Assembly: GCA_035582835.1 (NCBI GenBank)
Contig: JAYKAV010000778.1
Span: forward strand, 2,829,860 to 2,893,859
DNA: 64,000 bases
DNA from: Phoebastria nigripes
Lineage: Eukaryota; Chordata; Aves; Procellariiformes; Diomedeidae
Direction: 5' to 3'
In this document: in pieces, positions 26,906 to 39,626 of the stretch
Numbering within the stretch: position 1 is the stretch's first letter
Layout: each line of letters begins with the position of its first letter
Notes under the pieces: generated by a model
Seen by the model: only the letters and a program-made list of their open reading frames with translations
What the model was told of the DNA's origin: nothing
Database searches by the model: none
Program-made: the position numbers and the translations under genes

Positions 26906-29900
26906 ACTGAACATATGATAAAGCACAGCATTTTTCATTGAAGAAACAAATGCAAATGTATTCAGTGAAAAATCATGTTATATAATTGACTGTTGCATAA
27001 ATCCCAAAGTGAATTAGGTGATTCATTGTGGGATTTTTGTTTTTTTTAACCCTTACAACTGTGAGTCCATTATCCTGACCAGTTTAATCTAAAATTCTTT
27101 TTTCTTTCACTTTTAGGAGGTCTGCTTTTTGAATGCCAATATAAAATATAAACATCAATTTTCTTGTACTTTCAGGCTTTGTTCATGAGCTATGTACTGG
27201 CCTCACAATGCCAAACTCATTCTCAAAGCACTTGCTGCTGTTTTCCAGCATCTTGGCTAGTCATGCAGTGATAATTTCTAATTCCAGCTCCCTGTGATTG
27301 ATTACACGGCATTGATACAAAGCCAGAACACCCTGAATCCTACCCTATCTTGTCCAAACCTGATTTCCTGATCCATGTACACAATTTACGACGAGGTACA
27401 TACTGAGTTGCCAAGCATAGAAGTCTGGCCTGCATGACTGAGGAGGAGGAGGTCTTACTGCTCATCCCTCTCCTAGTCCCTGGTGGGATGAAAACTCCCT
27501 ACGTCACACCAATGAACTCAATTAATCAGACAGCTAAAATAATAAATTGAAATAGATGTTTTGAGCTCATGTCTGTGAATTACAAATAGCTCAATACTAT
27601 TAAATTTTACACATCACACATTCTTTAGCTATGTAAAAGTTGCCTCCTCTTGGCCTCAGTCTGGGATAACATCTGGCTGAAAAACAATTTTCTTACAGGT
27701 GGATTGGCCCTTAATTTTCAAGATAGAATGTGTTACTGCTGCTCTTGTAAATGTGCAGTCCATTACAGCAGGTAATGAAAAAACCATCTGTCTATGGTAG
27801 TAATCTCCAGTGAAAGCAATCTTGCATAAAAGTTCATACTCTCCCACTGGATGCTTTAATGAAAAAAATAAAGCAGCAGGAACATAATTCCTAAATATTT
27901 CTTGATTCTCCAAAATAAAGAAAATCAGAGAGGCCAAATGCACTCTAGAGGAGCAGATCACTCATCTAAATAAGGCATTATGCTACAGGACAATTGTTGA
28001 CTTTTCAGAGGAGTTGGCAGAAGTTTAACTGTAAGGTCCAGCCTAATGTTTATGAACTACCAGTCAGCAGTCACCTCTTAAAAATCTATTGTTAAGTGTG
28101 TAGCTGTTGGTACCAAGTCAGCTACTGACAAGGAAGTAATTTAAAGAAGTCAGCCTGATTCCAAATATACAGAAAAAAACCTGTATTTTAAAAGCACAAA
28201 AATAAAAGAGTAAGTTGTATCTTTATGTGAACAAAAGAAAATATCATTCTTAGATAGGATTTGTTTTGCAGAAAAAAATAATTTTTATAGTGGATAGAAA
28301 ACAACCTATTCAGAGCTACCAGGAAAGTGATGAGTCTACTAATATCCTCAAGCCATGAAACCTCTCAAGTACAATGATAGTGATTGGCTCATGGAGCCCT
28401 CTTAAAAGCCAAAGACCCTGAAAGGATAAAAAGCCAAAATATATTAAGGAGGTACTATGAAAAACATAGGGACTTTTATATATCCCTTACCTCATGAAAA
28501 AAAAGCAAAACCAAAATATTGACTGAGTTTATCAGTTCCAGTGTACTCACTCTATATTTTTACTTAAAATCAGAATTAGGTTATGTACATTGGATTTTGC
28601 CCTGAACAGTTTTAAGCCAGTTGAATACCTATAGAAGTGGACCATTTAGATTAAACTAAGAATGAAAGCTGAATGATACAGCTTTAATGGTGATCTTGCT
28701 GCCCCTATTTTTTTTTTTTTTTAGGTTTTCCTTCTTCTGTGTGTTGTTTCTCCTTCCTTTCTTTTTCCAAGTACTATTGTATCCATCATCCCCGCCTGAT
28801 CTTCTAGGAACCTTTCAAGCAAGGATCTGGAGCTAGAGAGCTGCTAAGTCTGTGTTTAGAGCAAAGCCAATCCAGCCACAGTGAAGAGAGAACTGTCTGG
28901 CTGCAGATGGACAGAACTGGCTAAGTTCCACCATTAACATCTCCATGCACAGTATGCTGAAGGGTGAATTGAGAGCTGATTTTAACTATGATACTTCTCT
29001 GAGAAATAAAGTGGGACTGAAAACTAGATACTGAGAAGGGCTCTTCTATTGTCTTTGCATACAAAAGGGAACGTCTACTAGTTTTCTCTTTGCAAACACA
29101 TAGATTAGTGACACACAGATTTGCATGGGCCATGATGAGAATCATTTACATGAGGTTTTGAAAATGCTGATAGCACTTCCTGACATCTGAAAGTCACTGA
29201 GACAAGTAGAGTTCTAGCAAAGAGGAGATACCAGATATGCCAAAAAATACAGGAGTTCCACGTTCTGCAGTGCCAAATATCTTACGCAGTTCTAGAGATC
29301 AAAGAATTCTGTAACGCCATTTCTGCAGAGTGAATTTCTATGCTCTTGGTTCAGTTGCGAAGTGATGACACAAGAACAGAGTTTGGGCCAAGAGCTGCAG
29401 TGCACAGACAAAACCTGAGTGAATGCAGAAAAGGTAAATTCTAATAGTGCTGTAATTTACATTTTGCTGGGTCTCAGTGTGTTTTAACTGATTTATATAA
29501 AACCAAAACATGCACTGCAAATTAAAAAAAAAGTGACTGAGCAGACAAGGGGATAGTCAGTGGGTCACTACCAAGAAGAAACATGAGAAAAAAGGCAAGG
29601 AAAGCCTCCACTGAGCAGAAATGATCAGCGGGAAATCTGAATTGAGCCTGTTATGATTTTTGTATCTAGCAGATGTATTCAGCAGACTTAAGTTGCATCA
29701 ATATAACCTGCATGGATAGTAGTGTAGTGATAAAACAGTTACAGGTTAAGTCTTCATACAAAAGATACCTCGCTAAGACTTTCCCAGAAAGCCTTTTCTG
29801 ACTACAACTAGGAACCCCCAACATGGAATTCATGGATAGGATTTCAAAAGAATACTACAAAGCGATAAGGTTTTTGATAAGCAGTGGTAGTTTTACTGTG

Positions 29901-32459
29901 CAATACATTAATTTTGAGCCAAGTTTTTGTTTTCTTCTGGTTTACTGTGTTTTCATGAATGAAAAGCAGAATATTAAAGCCAGTTCTCAGTATAGGGCTG
30001 TTCTAAAGGCCATTCAGAACTTGAGACAATCTTTGGGATTCAAAAATAGCAGCTGAATACCTAATATTTAGATGATGCATTTTATAAATTCCCCTCCTTT
30101 TACTTGCAATGTGAAAAAAAATAGAAGTGACTCATTGCTACAGCTACAATCAACGTAATATACCTGAAATACACATTTGTTTATCTTGTGCTCATGGTAT
30201 TCTGTAATACAAATGTCATGAGATCTGTCCCCTCTAATTAGATGAAAATCATACTCTTGACCAGGTAACTACTTCTCTGGGAGCTGTTCAAATCTAGCGA
30301 GAATCTTTGAAAATTTACTGAAGTTATTTAGAATGCCAGGTTAGCAACATGCAAGCAAGAAAAAAAAGCCTCATTTTCTTCCCACAGATAGACCGCAGTA
30401 AACTTCTTTAACAGTGAAGAATCACCACAGATTTTTTTTTAAATAGGCTTGTTGCTTTAAACTAGAAGCTTTACCATCTGTTCTATACTAATTAAGAATG
30501 CAAAGAGAACACATTTCACAGTTACATCAGCACATAGTAAGATTAAACTGTTTAAATGACTAGGTAAAAGCTTTCCATACTCGTACAATGATATTTCCAG
30601 CTGTGTTTCCCATGTTCATGACATAAATAAGGAAAAATGATACCCTAGATATCATGAAAGTTTTACAGTTACTAAATACTTACTTGTATCTGCTATTAGA
30701 TACAATGATCTGTCAGCTTAGGACTGCAGTTCTCAGAGCAGGTATTTTCAAATCAAACCTAAATTTTAAATATGCCTTTAAAGTTATTCATTTGCTCACA
30801 CACCTTGTCTTTATGTAGGCATTCTTAGGCACTCTGATTTTAAGGAATACTGCAGTTGCAAAGGCAATGTTATCAAAGGAAAGACTGGGAATGCGTGATT
30901 GCTATATTTAAACCATCTGTTAGAGTTGAACAGCAACTACACTGCTGCCTCNGAAAGGTAATTTTCAATTCTAAAAGATACTGATTGAAATCTAAAACTA
31001 TTTACAAAAGGTTTCTAGTTCTGCGTTCAGCATTGACTAGATGGAATAGTTTCCACCATTTTAAAATCCCCTAACTTGACTGTAGTTGTGTCAGTTTGTT
31101 CTTTTGAATCTGGACCAGGAACTCAGCACAAAAGTGAAGAGACAGTATAAAGAACAACAGCTTAAATTTGTTTAGAAATAGAGCAACTTCTTACAGTAAA
31201 AGAATCTACNCAATAATATCATAGCTACCTTAGCTAACATGAAAACTCACTACTGGCAATGAATATGAATCATATTTACTGAAATACTACTTTTATTAAT
31301 ATCTGGGAAACCTACCAGGTGCTGAGGAATGCTTAGGTCAGAAAATGACATCTGGCTGGTGACAATCATAAACAGAAGTATTCCTTTAAAGAGCAAAATT
31401 GAATGTGTCTGAATGCAAAAATCACAAATTCACAATGGGTGAAATATAAACAGAGAGCTTTAAGAAGTAATCAAAAGATTAATCTTTAAGAACAGATACT
31501 CAAATACACAAAAAGCAGTCAGATTGAAATAAAAAGGACTGTAAGAGAAAAATGGGACAAGCAAAAGAATTCCTTGTCTTTTATTAAAGATGAGATACCG
31601 CGAGATTCTGCCACAAAGCATCACCGGGTCCATTAGGCTCCCGCAGACTGCTGTTGGTTCAGATTGAAAATGGAAACAGCTATGGTTTAAGTAAGAAGAT
31701 TTGTAAGCCATGTATAAGAAAGTTTATAGAATCATCCAGACTTCTGACTATAAACCAGTCATTAAACGTGCAGGAGAGGGATAATAGACTGCACATTTTA
31801 AAATGTATTCTTTAAATTACTTAGAAAAGCAAACACTGCATAAACTAGCATTCAGTGTTGGAGACGCTATATCAGGTTTGAAGTGAATTGTCAGTTTCCG
31901 CTTTTCCCTGNTTCTTCAGATTTTTTAAATAACATTTAATGTTTTATAAACATAACTTGTTTTATAAAAAAATCCTCAGAATAAACAGTCGCACACATTA
32001 TATAAAGCAATCCTTTCTTTTTTAAGTTTCATCCCAATGCTGCTGTTATGTTTCCCCATTCTCCTTCAACAATTACCTATAACAAAAAAATCAAATGCAC
32101 TCACAGCATTTCACTATTGGAATGCCTCTTTGCATAGCCTTCGTAAGTTTTTGTTTTCAGTCTCTGTATATTTCCACCAAACTTAGTTGGACAGAGAATC
32201 TAGTCATGCAGGCTTAATAAATGGTCGTCAATGCTGAACTGTTGTAATTACTCACTTGCTCTACGTTAGCTTGCTGCAGCTATGATTTAGCTGAGACATC
32301 CTTGAGATTAAAGCACTGTATTTTACACNGAGGCTGAAGTAAACCAAATTATGCTGCTCCAAGTGCAGCTGGGTGAGCAAGGCCATTAGAGCCGGACAGC
32401 TAGGCGTACTCATGGTCCTGCTCAGCCCTAGTAACTTGGCCCTTAGCCAGCAACCTGGT
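26906..32459. other. Non-coding stretch left of the CpG island
   Basis: I recognise no gene here. A frame of about 101 codons on the minus strand (27,656-27,961) has no recognisable domain. There is a T-run at 28,709-28,722 and isolated N bases. If the CpG island drives a leftward transcript too, this region would be its first intron, but no exon could be supported. Confidence 0.5.
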
Positions 32460-32760
32460 TTTAAATCGCTTCTTGTGCTGACCCACCTGCTACCAGCATT
32501 TGAGGAACATTGGAAAAGAGTCTCTTAAAATCATGTACGAAAAAGTTTGAAAAAGCCCATTTGGCATTTGTGTTAAATGGGACTTTTGGAGTGCATCTAT
32601 TTACTCTGGTTTGGGAGGCTGAGGGGGAGGCACCCTGTGGGAAGGGCAGATACAATTTGGTGGCCCTGTCAGAGGGGTGGCCCGGGGTCCCTCGTGGCTG
32701 CCCACAAGGCTCTGAGGGGGCACCTGGGTGCACCCCAGAGAAGGCTTTCAAACAAGAAAA
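32460..32760. promoter_or_regulatory. G-rich shoulder upstream of CpG island
   Basis: Composition turns GC-rich about 400 bases before the CpG island proper. Several G-tracts lie on the + strand around 32,613-32,647 (GGG, GGGGG, GGG, GGG) and again near 32,674-32,732, so guanine-quadruplex formation is possible although one loop is long. CpG dinucleotides are still few. Frames stay open on both strands here only because GC-rich sequence has few stop codons. I infer a promoter-proximal region; there is no evidence for coding. Confidence 0.4.
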
Positions 32761-32849
32761 AAAGAACAACAACTAACATGACCACTGATAATTAACTTGT
32801 CAAACACAGCTGAGCAAGCAGACAGGCACTAGAAGGCTCTAGGCACACT

Positions 32850-33650
32850 GCTTCACGGGACCTTGCCGGTAGCTCCTTACCTACGCGCCCGCCTGAAGCG
32901 TGACTCACGGCGAGGCTGCCACCAGCCGCCCTCGCGCTCCCCTCCCTCCTTTCCCGCCCTTCTGGAAGCTTCTCTGCCCCCTCAGGGGCGGCAATTCCTC
33001 GCCGCCCCGCGAGGGTGTGCACCATCCGCGCCCTCCCCGGCTGTCCTGGGGCCGGTGCAGCTCATAACGCTGAGGTGCTGCTGGGGAGCTTGCTGCTTGG
33101 AGTTCTCCTGTCAGGTTAGTGGGTCTCTTCTTACTGATAACGCTGTGTAACTGGGAGGGATTCCCCCTTCCTTTGCCCCTACTGCCTGAGGAAAGAAAAA
33201 CTTTTTTGTTTTAGAGGGGTTAGCGCTCTGAGCAGCTGGTTATCGCTGGTACGCTCCTCTTAGCGCCCAGGTCGCTTTGCTTTCAGCTGTGTCACTGACG
33301 AACGTGCGAGGTCACTCGTTTCCTTCTGCTTGTGGTTCTATTTATATATATATATATTTAACGGTGGATTGTGTTTTCGCGCNCGTAGCGCCATGTGTGT
33401 GCTCCCCTGGAAAAAGCAGCTGGCTTTCCTTCCGCGGTGTCTCCCCTCAGCCCCGCCGCATCCCCGGCCCTGCCCTGCCCTGGGCTCTCCCCGCAGCAGC
33501 AGTACCTGCGGGGGGGGGGAAGACGCTATTCGGCATTTGCAGGCAGGGGAGAGTTAACTTTGCTGTTCGTCGTGATGTGTCGAGGGATAATTGTTTTCCT
33601 TATCTGTTGGCAGAACCTTCCCNCCGCCCCCCCCCCCCCTTTAATAAACT
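32850..33650. promoter_or_regulatory. CpG island, probable gene promoter
   Basis: Between 32,861 and 33,060 I count more than 20 CpG dinucleotides in 200 bases, whereas neighbouring DNA is strongly CpG-depleted. A second CpG-containing block runs to about 33,600. Features include an AP-1-like TGACTCA at 32,901-32,907 and GC-box-like GGGGCGGC near 32,984-32,991. There are also TATATATA repeats at 33,343-33,357 and mononucleotide runs of 10 G (33,510-33,519) and 13 C (33,627-33,639). In vertebrates a CpG island this sharp nearly always marks an active promoter. The adjoining splice donor at 33,115 argues for a rightward transcript. A CAG|GTACTG donor on the minus strand near 33,500 leaves a divergent transcript possible. 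The gene cannot be identified. Confidence 0.82.
32861..33114 (+). other. Probable non-coding first exon ending at a splice donor
   Basis: The densest part of the CpG island ends in TCTCCTGTCAG|GTTAGTGGG, a good match to the vertebrate 5' splice-site consensus, with the cut between 33,114 and 33,115. CpG content drops right after it. This is the usual arrangement of a first exon at a CpG-island promoter. The 5' end is a guess, since no TATA box or initiator can be fixed. A frame without ATG stays open across it, but in such GC-rich sequence that is weak evidence, so a 5' UTR exon is more likely than a coding one. The downstream partner exon could not be identified. Confidence 0.45.
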
Positions 33651-35239
33651 GAACAGCAGGGTGCTAATAAAAGAAATGGCTATTACTAAAACGTGTTTCT
33701 GTTGTAGAAGAAAACAAGTTCATGATTTTGTTTTTATCAGAGTCCAACATCCCTTAAGGGAGTGGGATAGGTTTAAAGTAGCTATTAAAATTATTGCTGG
33801 GAAATGAAATTTGATTAAAAAAGCAGCAGCCCCATTGCTTTGCAAAAACATTCAAGTAAAATAGTGCTGTTTCAGGCCGTTACTTGGGCTCCATGTGCTG
33901 CTTTATTGAAGATAGCTACTTAAAATATTACAGATACGAAGTGGAAAACTGTCTAACCTTTTATTATTTGATATTTGAACAACAAATACAGGCCACTACA
34001 AGGTAAAAGACTTGCTTGCCTCATTAGTAAATGCTTATTATTTCTGTACCACAAAGGGGAATGACTGTCACACAGTCATACTATGTTATTTTTATAATTT
34101 AAAAAAAAAAAAAAAATCACACTGTGCAAGTTGGAAACTTGAGAAACACTCATTGTTTTCTTACTGTTTTCAAGGGCATCCAGCAATCAGGTCCTTGGTG
34201 ATGCGTGATGTTAGGTGTCATTAGGTGCCAGCGCAGAAAATGTTGGTATTTCATGCCTGATTTTAAGATTCACTTCTGCAGAAATATGTGAAGGAACAAA
34301 GCAAGTACGATTGCGTCTCTGGTACACCAGTCATTTGTGTCCTCGGCAAGACAGTCTTTGATAACCAATAACTTGGAAAGATGAAGAACTCAGGAGGGTA
34401 AAGTGGCTTAATGCATTTTAATATGTCTTCCACCATTATTGACACTGTTGAAACAGTTCATTTGGGATGAAACTGCTTAAATCTTCTTTGTCCTGAGTTA
34501 CTGTCATTCATACAGCTCTTCCCCTGTGTGTATTGATATGCTCATGCATACATCCTGAATTACAGGTAGGCAATCAGTGTTGCAGGTTTTTCTCCTCAGT
34601 TTTAGTCAAGTATGCAGAACTGTCCTCCTGAAGTGTTGCAGAATGAAAGCTCTGTGAAATTTCCTTAAAAATACGGTAGTGGGGAATGGAAAATTTTGGT
34701 ACAGTACTATTCCTTCTGGTGATTAGAATTGGGCAGAGGAAAGTGTGTGTGTGTTTTTGTTTGGGTTGGTTTGTTTGTTTGTTTTGAAGTGGGCCCACAA
34801 GTGTGAAGTGACTGTCAATTCTCCCTGAAACTGTTCTAAAGCCCGTATGTGAAGCTGTGGTAAATGTGCTGAAGAGCAATGCTCTATGGCCACATAATGT
34901 CAGGACTGAAATAAGCCAGCTTTTTGATGACCGATGCTAAATTCATAGTTAGCAGAGGTGGCAATGGTGCCTGTAAGGGAACTGAAATACCAAGGCAATC
35001 ATTGCCTATAAATAAAAACTTCTACTTACTGGCAGCCTGCCAGAGGAAAGTCTGTGGTAGCCCTTGACCCTCATGAAGATGAAATTAGTATAGTAACAAT
35101 AGTATCATAAGCTAAACAGGTGCTAGGAAGACCATCTCCTGTATGATTTCCATTCTACCAAAATGGATTATACATAGTGTAATATAAACATTTTATTTAC
35201 TGACCTTTATTCTGCTGAATAAAGAAAAGTCTTGTTAGA

Positions 35240-35352
35240 AGGAGAGAGTAGGATAGTTGCTTGAAATTAGAAAGCGTGGGTTCAGGTCCCTGATGTGCCT
35301 ACGTTAGACTAAGTAGGTGTGGGTTACCCAAATCCTAGCTCTTTCTATGTGT
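35240..35352 (-). mobile_element. Ancient MIR/L3-like retroposon remnant (antisense)
   Basis: Read on the + strand, GCTTGAAATTAGAAAGCGTG, GGGTTCAGGTCCCTG and then GTTACCCAAATCC and CTCTTTCTATGTG follow the antisense MIR/L3 order ('…agagcatgggttcaaatccctg … ttgggcaaatcac … tctctgtgcctc'). GGTTCAGGTCC also resembles a pol III B box, as expected for a tRNA-derived SINE region. It is heavily mutated. Confidence 0.45.
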
Positions 35353-38300
35353 TTTTAATAATAATAATTAAAAAAAAAAATTGGTTTTCTTCTGACGTGA
35401 AATGAGAAGAATTCTACAACCTCAAAATTAAAAAAAAAAAAACCCCAGGGTAACTTTTATGACCAATTTGGAAAGTATCTGTAAACAAGCATCAAATGGT
35501 GTATAAGATACGTAACTGCCATTCACACAACAAATACTAGTCTTTCATAAAATAGCATTACTGACTTCACAAAGGAAAGTTTCGGACGTTGGCACCGTAT
35601 GCACGTGTATAAATGGTGCTTATGGCATCAAGTAGAAAAACCTCTGTGTTAATACTTGTATTACACTGATTTTTATAGAATTATGTTCTGTTATGGACAT
35701 AGGGAAGCTGCCAATATTTGACAATGCTGGTATTTTGTTATGATCAGATCAAGCTTTTTGCACAAAGCTGAGTGAATGTTGCCAAGATATTTGGCTCATA
35801 TGATAGATTAGTATACTTCAATTTTTCTGTATGCCTTTGTTGCAGCTTTTTTTAGCAAATGGATTTAATTAGTGATAATACTAAAAGTGAGACAAACTAG
35901 AATGCTCAATTCTTTGCTAGAAATACTTNTTTTGCTTAAGTGGAAGTGTGAATCTGTCTGAAAAGGAGAGTTGTACACACTTTTTCAATTCAGAGTGCGT
36001 GTTGTCAAACAGCTCAGTTGGCTATTGGGGAGAATCCTGCTGTGTATGTAGTCAAGCCATCTTTTACAACCTCCGTTGGCTTTATACAGTTTTCAAAAAA
36101 GCACTTAAAATAGTGAGTTTGTCTGATAAAATTCAGAATAGCTGAGGCTTCACCCCTGTGCTTAAGTAAGAGTGTGTCCTTTATTTCCTTGCCTTATTCA
36201 TATTGTCATTTCATATGTATAACAGGGATTCTAGCAGTAAAATCACAGTGTTACTGTAAAACTTCTCCAGTAGATACTATCTTCACTATTTTCAGGTAAA
36301 TGCTTGGAGGAGGAGGGATTTTTTGTGTTGCTGAGTTCTGTAGTAAAAAGGTGGTAATAGACAAAAATGTTGCTGTTTGTTTGTCAGCTAGTCTTACTGT
36401 ATTTGTATGTCAAGGAGCATTTCTATGACCTATGGATAAATGTCTTGTGTATATATGTGGAAATCTGAAGATATGGATAAACAATCAAGGTACTTAATTT
36501 TTGTGTGCTTATAGCTTGTCAAACACTATTTCCTATAACTATGTTTTTACTTATTTATAAGCTACTTTGAACCTGCTGGAAATGACAGGCTATAAACATG
36601 CAGATGGGCAGGAATCACAGCAAGGCTGCCATATTAAAGGCTCGTTCCCAGCTCATTCAGCAGTTACTTGATTGTTTATTTATACTCTGTATAAATATGT
36701 GAGATTTTGGTGCCCAAGTTGGGTATTTAACTACAGGATGTGAATACGAATCCTTTGTCTTGAATACGCGATTTCATTGTATTGGCTATGTGATTGAATA
36801 CACAGCTATGATACAGTCAACATACTACGCTTTGTAAGATTTGCCTCATGACTGTGCATCTCAGAAAGAAAATAAGCCTTTATAAGATGAGGTAGTCTTT
36901 CTAAATCTGTGACTTTCTAATGAATACTGGGTATTTTATTTACCCGTTTATGTCTCACTGTAAATCAATTTAAAATTATTCAGGTACATTAAAGCAAACT
37001 AGACCTCTTTAGTTGATCTGGTAGAGAAACAGAGATCAGTAAATCAATAATGGAAATTCTCTCATTTCCTAAGTTTACTGTGTTTTAGCAGAACTACGTT
37101 ATGTCATTGTGATTTCTGTGATGAGAGGTTTTTAAGTCTGAAGTAGACCATGAGGAGTATAAAATCTGTTTCATGTTTACAATTCTGATCTGTATTAATA
37201 TTCATTAATATTCATTAAAGCTGAAGAAAGATGACTTTTAGTTGAAATTGATGCAAGTATGTTGCCTATTTAGCACAATTTTTAAATTGAAGTTTTAGGT
37301 AGAAGGGTGGTAATGTCTGTACGTATGCACGCACCAGACTTGATGCTGTGTTTTAGGACTTGTTTTGGTAAATCAAATAAGGGTGAATTTCTACTTGCTC
37401 TTATTCTCCAAAGTTAAAGGAGAGAAGACAGAAATAGTTAAACATTAAGGTAATGTTTAGTTCATACTTATCAACCAGTAGATAAGCGTTTTCAGTCTGA
37501 TACTTAAAAAAAAATTTGTTTAGTGGATGTAATCTATATTGAACAAATACAAAAGAAAATAATTTGTTTGCCAAGAAAATAAATTACATGACAGAAGCTA
37601 AATCAGTTCATTGTATTTTACTTCTCCCAGCTGATGGATATCTGACAGGACCTGTATTCTGTCTTGCCCACAAATGGAACACAAAAGACAATGATTTCTT
37701 GTCTTTCATGGCAAATATTTATTAAGAGTATTCTTGCTATTTTATTACCTTATCTGAGCTGTGCTGTTTTAAGACCAGTGATTCTGAAAGTAATTTTTGT
37801 TTGTAATTGCCTGAGCCACAGCTGTCGGCATATTCTCTAGCCTATCCCAAGGCCTCAGCAATCCAGTCTTGAGCCCCCTATTCATGCTACAAGCCATATT
37901 CCTTTGCATTCCTGCGAAGACAGCACAGTTTTCTCCTATGCAGTGAGGAACACCCTATCTATTATCATTGCTTGTTTGGTTCTCCAAAGCTCTGGGTACT
38001 GTCAAGTTTTTTCTCCAGGGTGCAGTATAGACTCCAGGGAGAATCCTTTCTCCCTACTGCANCTGTCTTTTTGCAGTCCAGCTTAGCTGTTCTGGCTGAG
38101 CAAGGCGGGGAGGAAAAGGAAGCAGAGACTCTTTTTTCTCATTTTTCTCATACAGCTACAATGGAATGTCCTTGCTATCCAGCTTAGCTCACTGCATTGG
38201 GTGGGAGAGAACGGGTAGGGATCCTGTTGCTGTGTGCACACAGAAGTGTCTATGCCTGAGTAACCTGGCCCCCATCCTTCTGTCCCCACAAATTCAGAGT

Positions 38301-39039
38301 AAAAGCTTGGCTGTGTAGATGCCAGACAGAGAGCATGTTTGGGGAAAAATGAGAGAGAAGAAAGAAGGCAACTGGGAGATAAAAGCTAGATTCAACTTCC
38401 TTCTGCATTTTCATCTAAATTCCACATCCCTTCCGCTTTCTCCCTCAGTTTGGGAATGTGAAGGTACAATACCTTTTTGTTTGTTTCCACTAGGTAATAA
38501 AAATGCTGGCTTTGATAGAAATTCCCTTTCTTATTATTTTTTCAGTAACCGTACCTACAAAGGGTTAAGCAGCGGTAATACTCAGGTAGTGTCCCTGCCT
38601 TGAGGCAGCTTCCACTCCTCCATACAGAAATTGCACAAGTCCCTGAAATGTCCTGCCTTTACTCTCAGTGTGCATTTTAATTCTAGTGTTTCATAAGAAG
38701 AGTGGAAGACTGCTAGGAGAAAGGAGTTTAAGGTCAAATGATAAAAAGGTGCATTCATCGTTCACTGATAACGTGCAAATAATCTTGGGATCCGTAAACT
38801 TAACTATGCCGGGTTTTCAATTCTTCAAAAGTTTTATGACTCACATTTTTGTTTCTTCAGAGACTTTCACTTCATTTCTTGTTGAAGAACTAAAATAACA
38901 TTCACAGACTTCTGTGAAATTCAAGGCGTGCTCTCTTCATAGATAGCAAGTATTCAAGGTGTAAATTCATATAAATATAATAGTCTGTNTAATCTCTTAT
39001 ATTTACCCAGGAATATGGAAGAGTTGCATGACATATAAA

Positions 39040-39580
39040 CAGTAAAAAAAAATAATTTGTTCATCTATCCTTGTCTATATTGTGGGGATAGCCCATAGCA
39101 CTGTAATTATCTCATGCATAAAAGTCTTGCATTCAGATAATTACACACTTATTCAACCCTAGTATAATGCATAAGACTATCACGATTAAATTATAGGACT
39201 AGATTAAATGTGAAATGCAAACTTTAAAGGAATTGGCTAGCTCTATACAGGGGCATTATTTTATTCATCTGAAAGCATAATAAACCTTTAACTTCCACAA
39301 TACAAATGCATCTGCATAATTGCTTACTGCTGTTGGGTATTTTTCTTCCACAAGGCTAATCATTCTAGAATGCCTAAATAATAAAGCTTTTTCACAGTTT
39401 AAAAGAAGGTTGGAATAAAATTTGGCATGGTCTTAGTCTATTTTGAACTCTGACAGGGTCTAAAATGGACAGTTCCTTTTAGGATTAATAGGCAAATTAG
39501 AAATATACCTCAAGGACTATATTGTTTATGCATTCTTTGCCTGAGTCTGATCGGCACTAATTTTCCCACAAAAAATGCCA
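39040..39580. promoter_or_regulatory. Possible conserved non-coding element
   Basis: About 500 bases are dense in homeodomain- and POU-type words (TAATTA-related TGTAATTATC, ATGCATAA, GATAATTACAC, CTAATCATT) and free of repeats and long homopolymers. This texture is typical of vertebrate conserved enhancers, but that is only an impression: without an alignment it cannot be told from ordinary AT-rich intron. Confidence 0.25.
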
Positions 39581-39582
39581 CC

Positions 39583-39626
39583 TTTTTTTTTTTTTTTTTT
39601 TTTTTNTTTTTTTTTTTTTTTTTTTT
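39583..39626 (+). repeat. Poly-T tract, 44 bases with one N
   Basis: An almost pure run of T with an ambiguous base at 39,606. Its length in the assembly is unreliable. On the minus strand it would be a poly-A tail, but no retroposon body is recognisable beside it. Confidence 0.95.

Larger units (their letters stand above)
33651..39582. other. Probable intron or gene flank, no exon recognised
   Basis: AT-rich non-coding sequence follows the CpG island. It holds poly-A runs near 34,101, 35,370 and 35,430, and a TG/TTTG-rich patch at 34,741-34,785. A locally GC-richer segment at 37,800-38,330 carries two copies of TCCAGCTTAGCT about 100 bases apart, and its origin is unclear. No coding exon could be supported. 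Confidence 0.5.

Noticed and set aside
27656..27961. 101-codon open stretch on the minus strand
   Set aside because: Looks somewhat protein-like but matches no family I recognise; kept out for lack of support.
32510..33652. Several open frames of 70-176 codons in the CpG island
   Set aside because: GC-rich DNA has few stop codons. The frames lack ATG starts in good context, overlap on both strands, and some run through an N. Better explained as promoter plus UTR.
35278..35292. GGTTCAGGTCC resembling a tRNA B box
   Set aside because: No A box at proper spacing and no cloverleaf; it fits an antisense MIR/L3 remnant instead.
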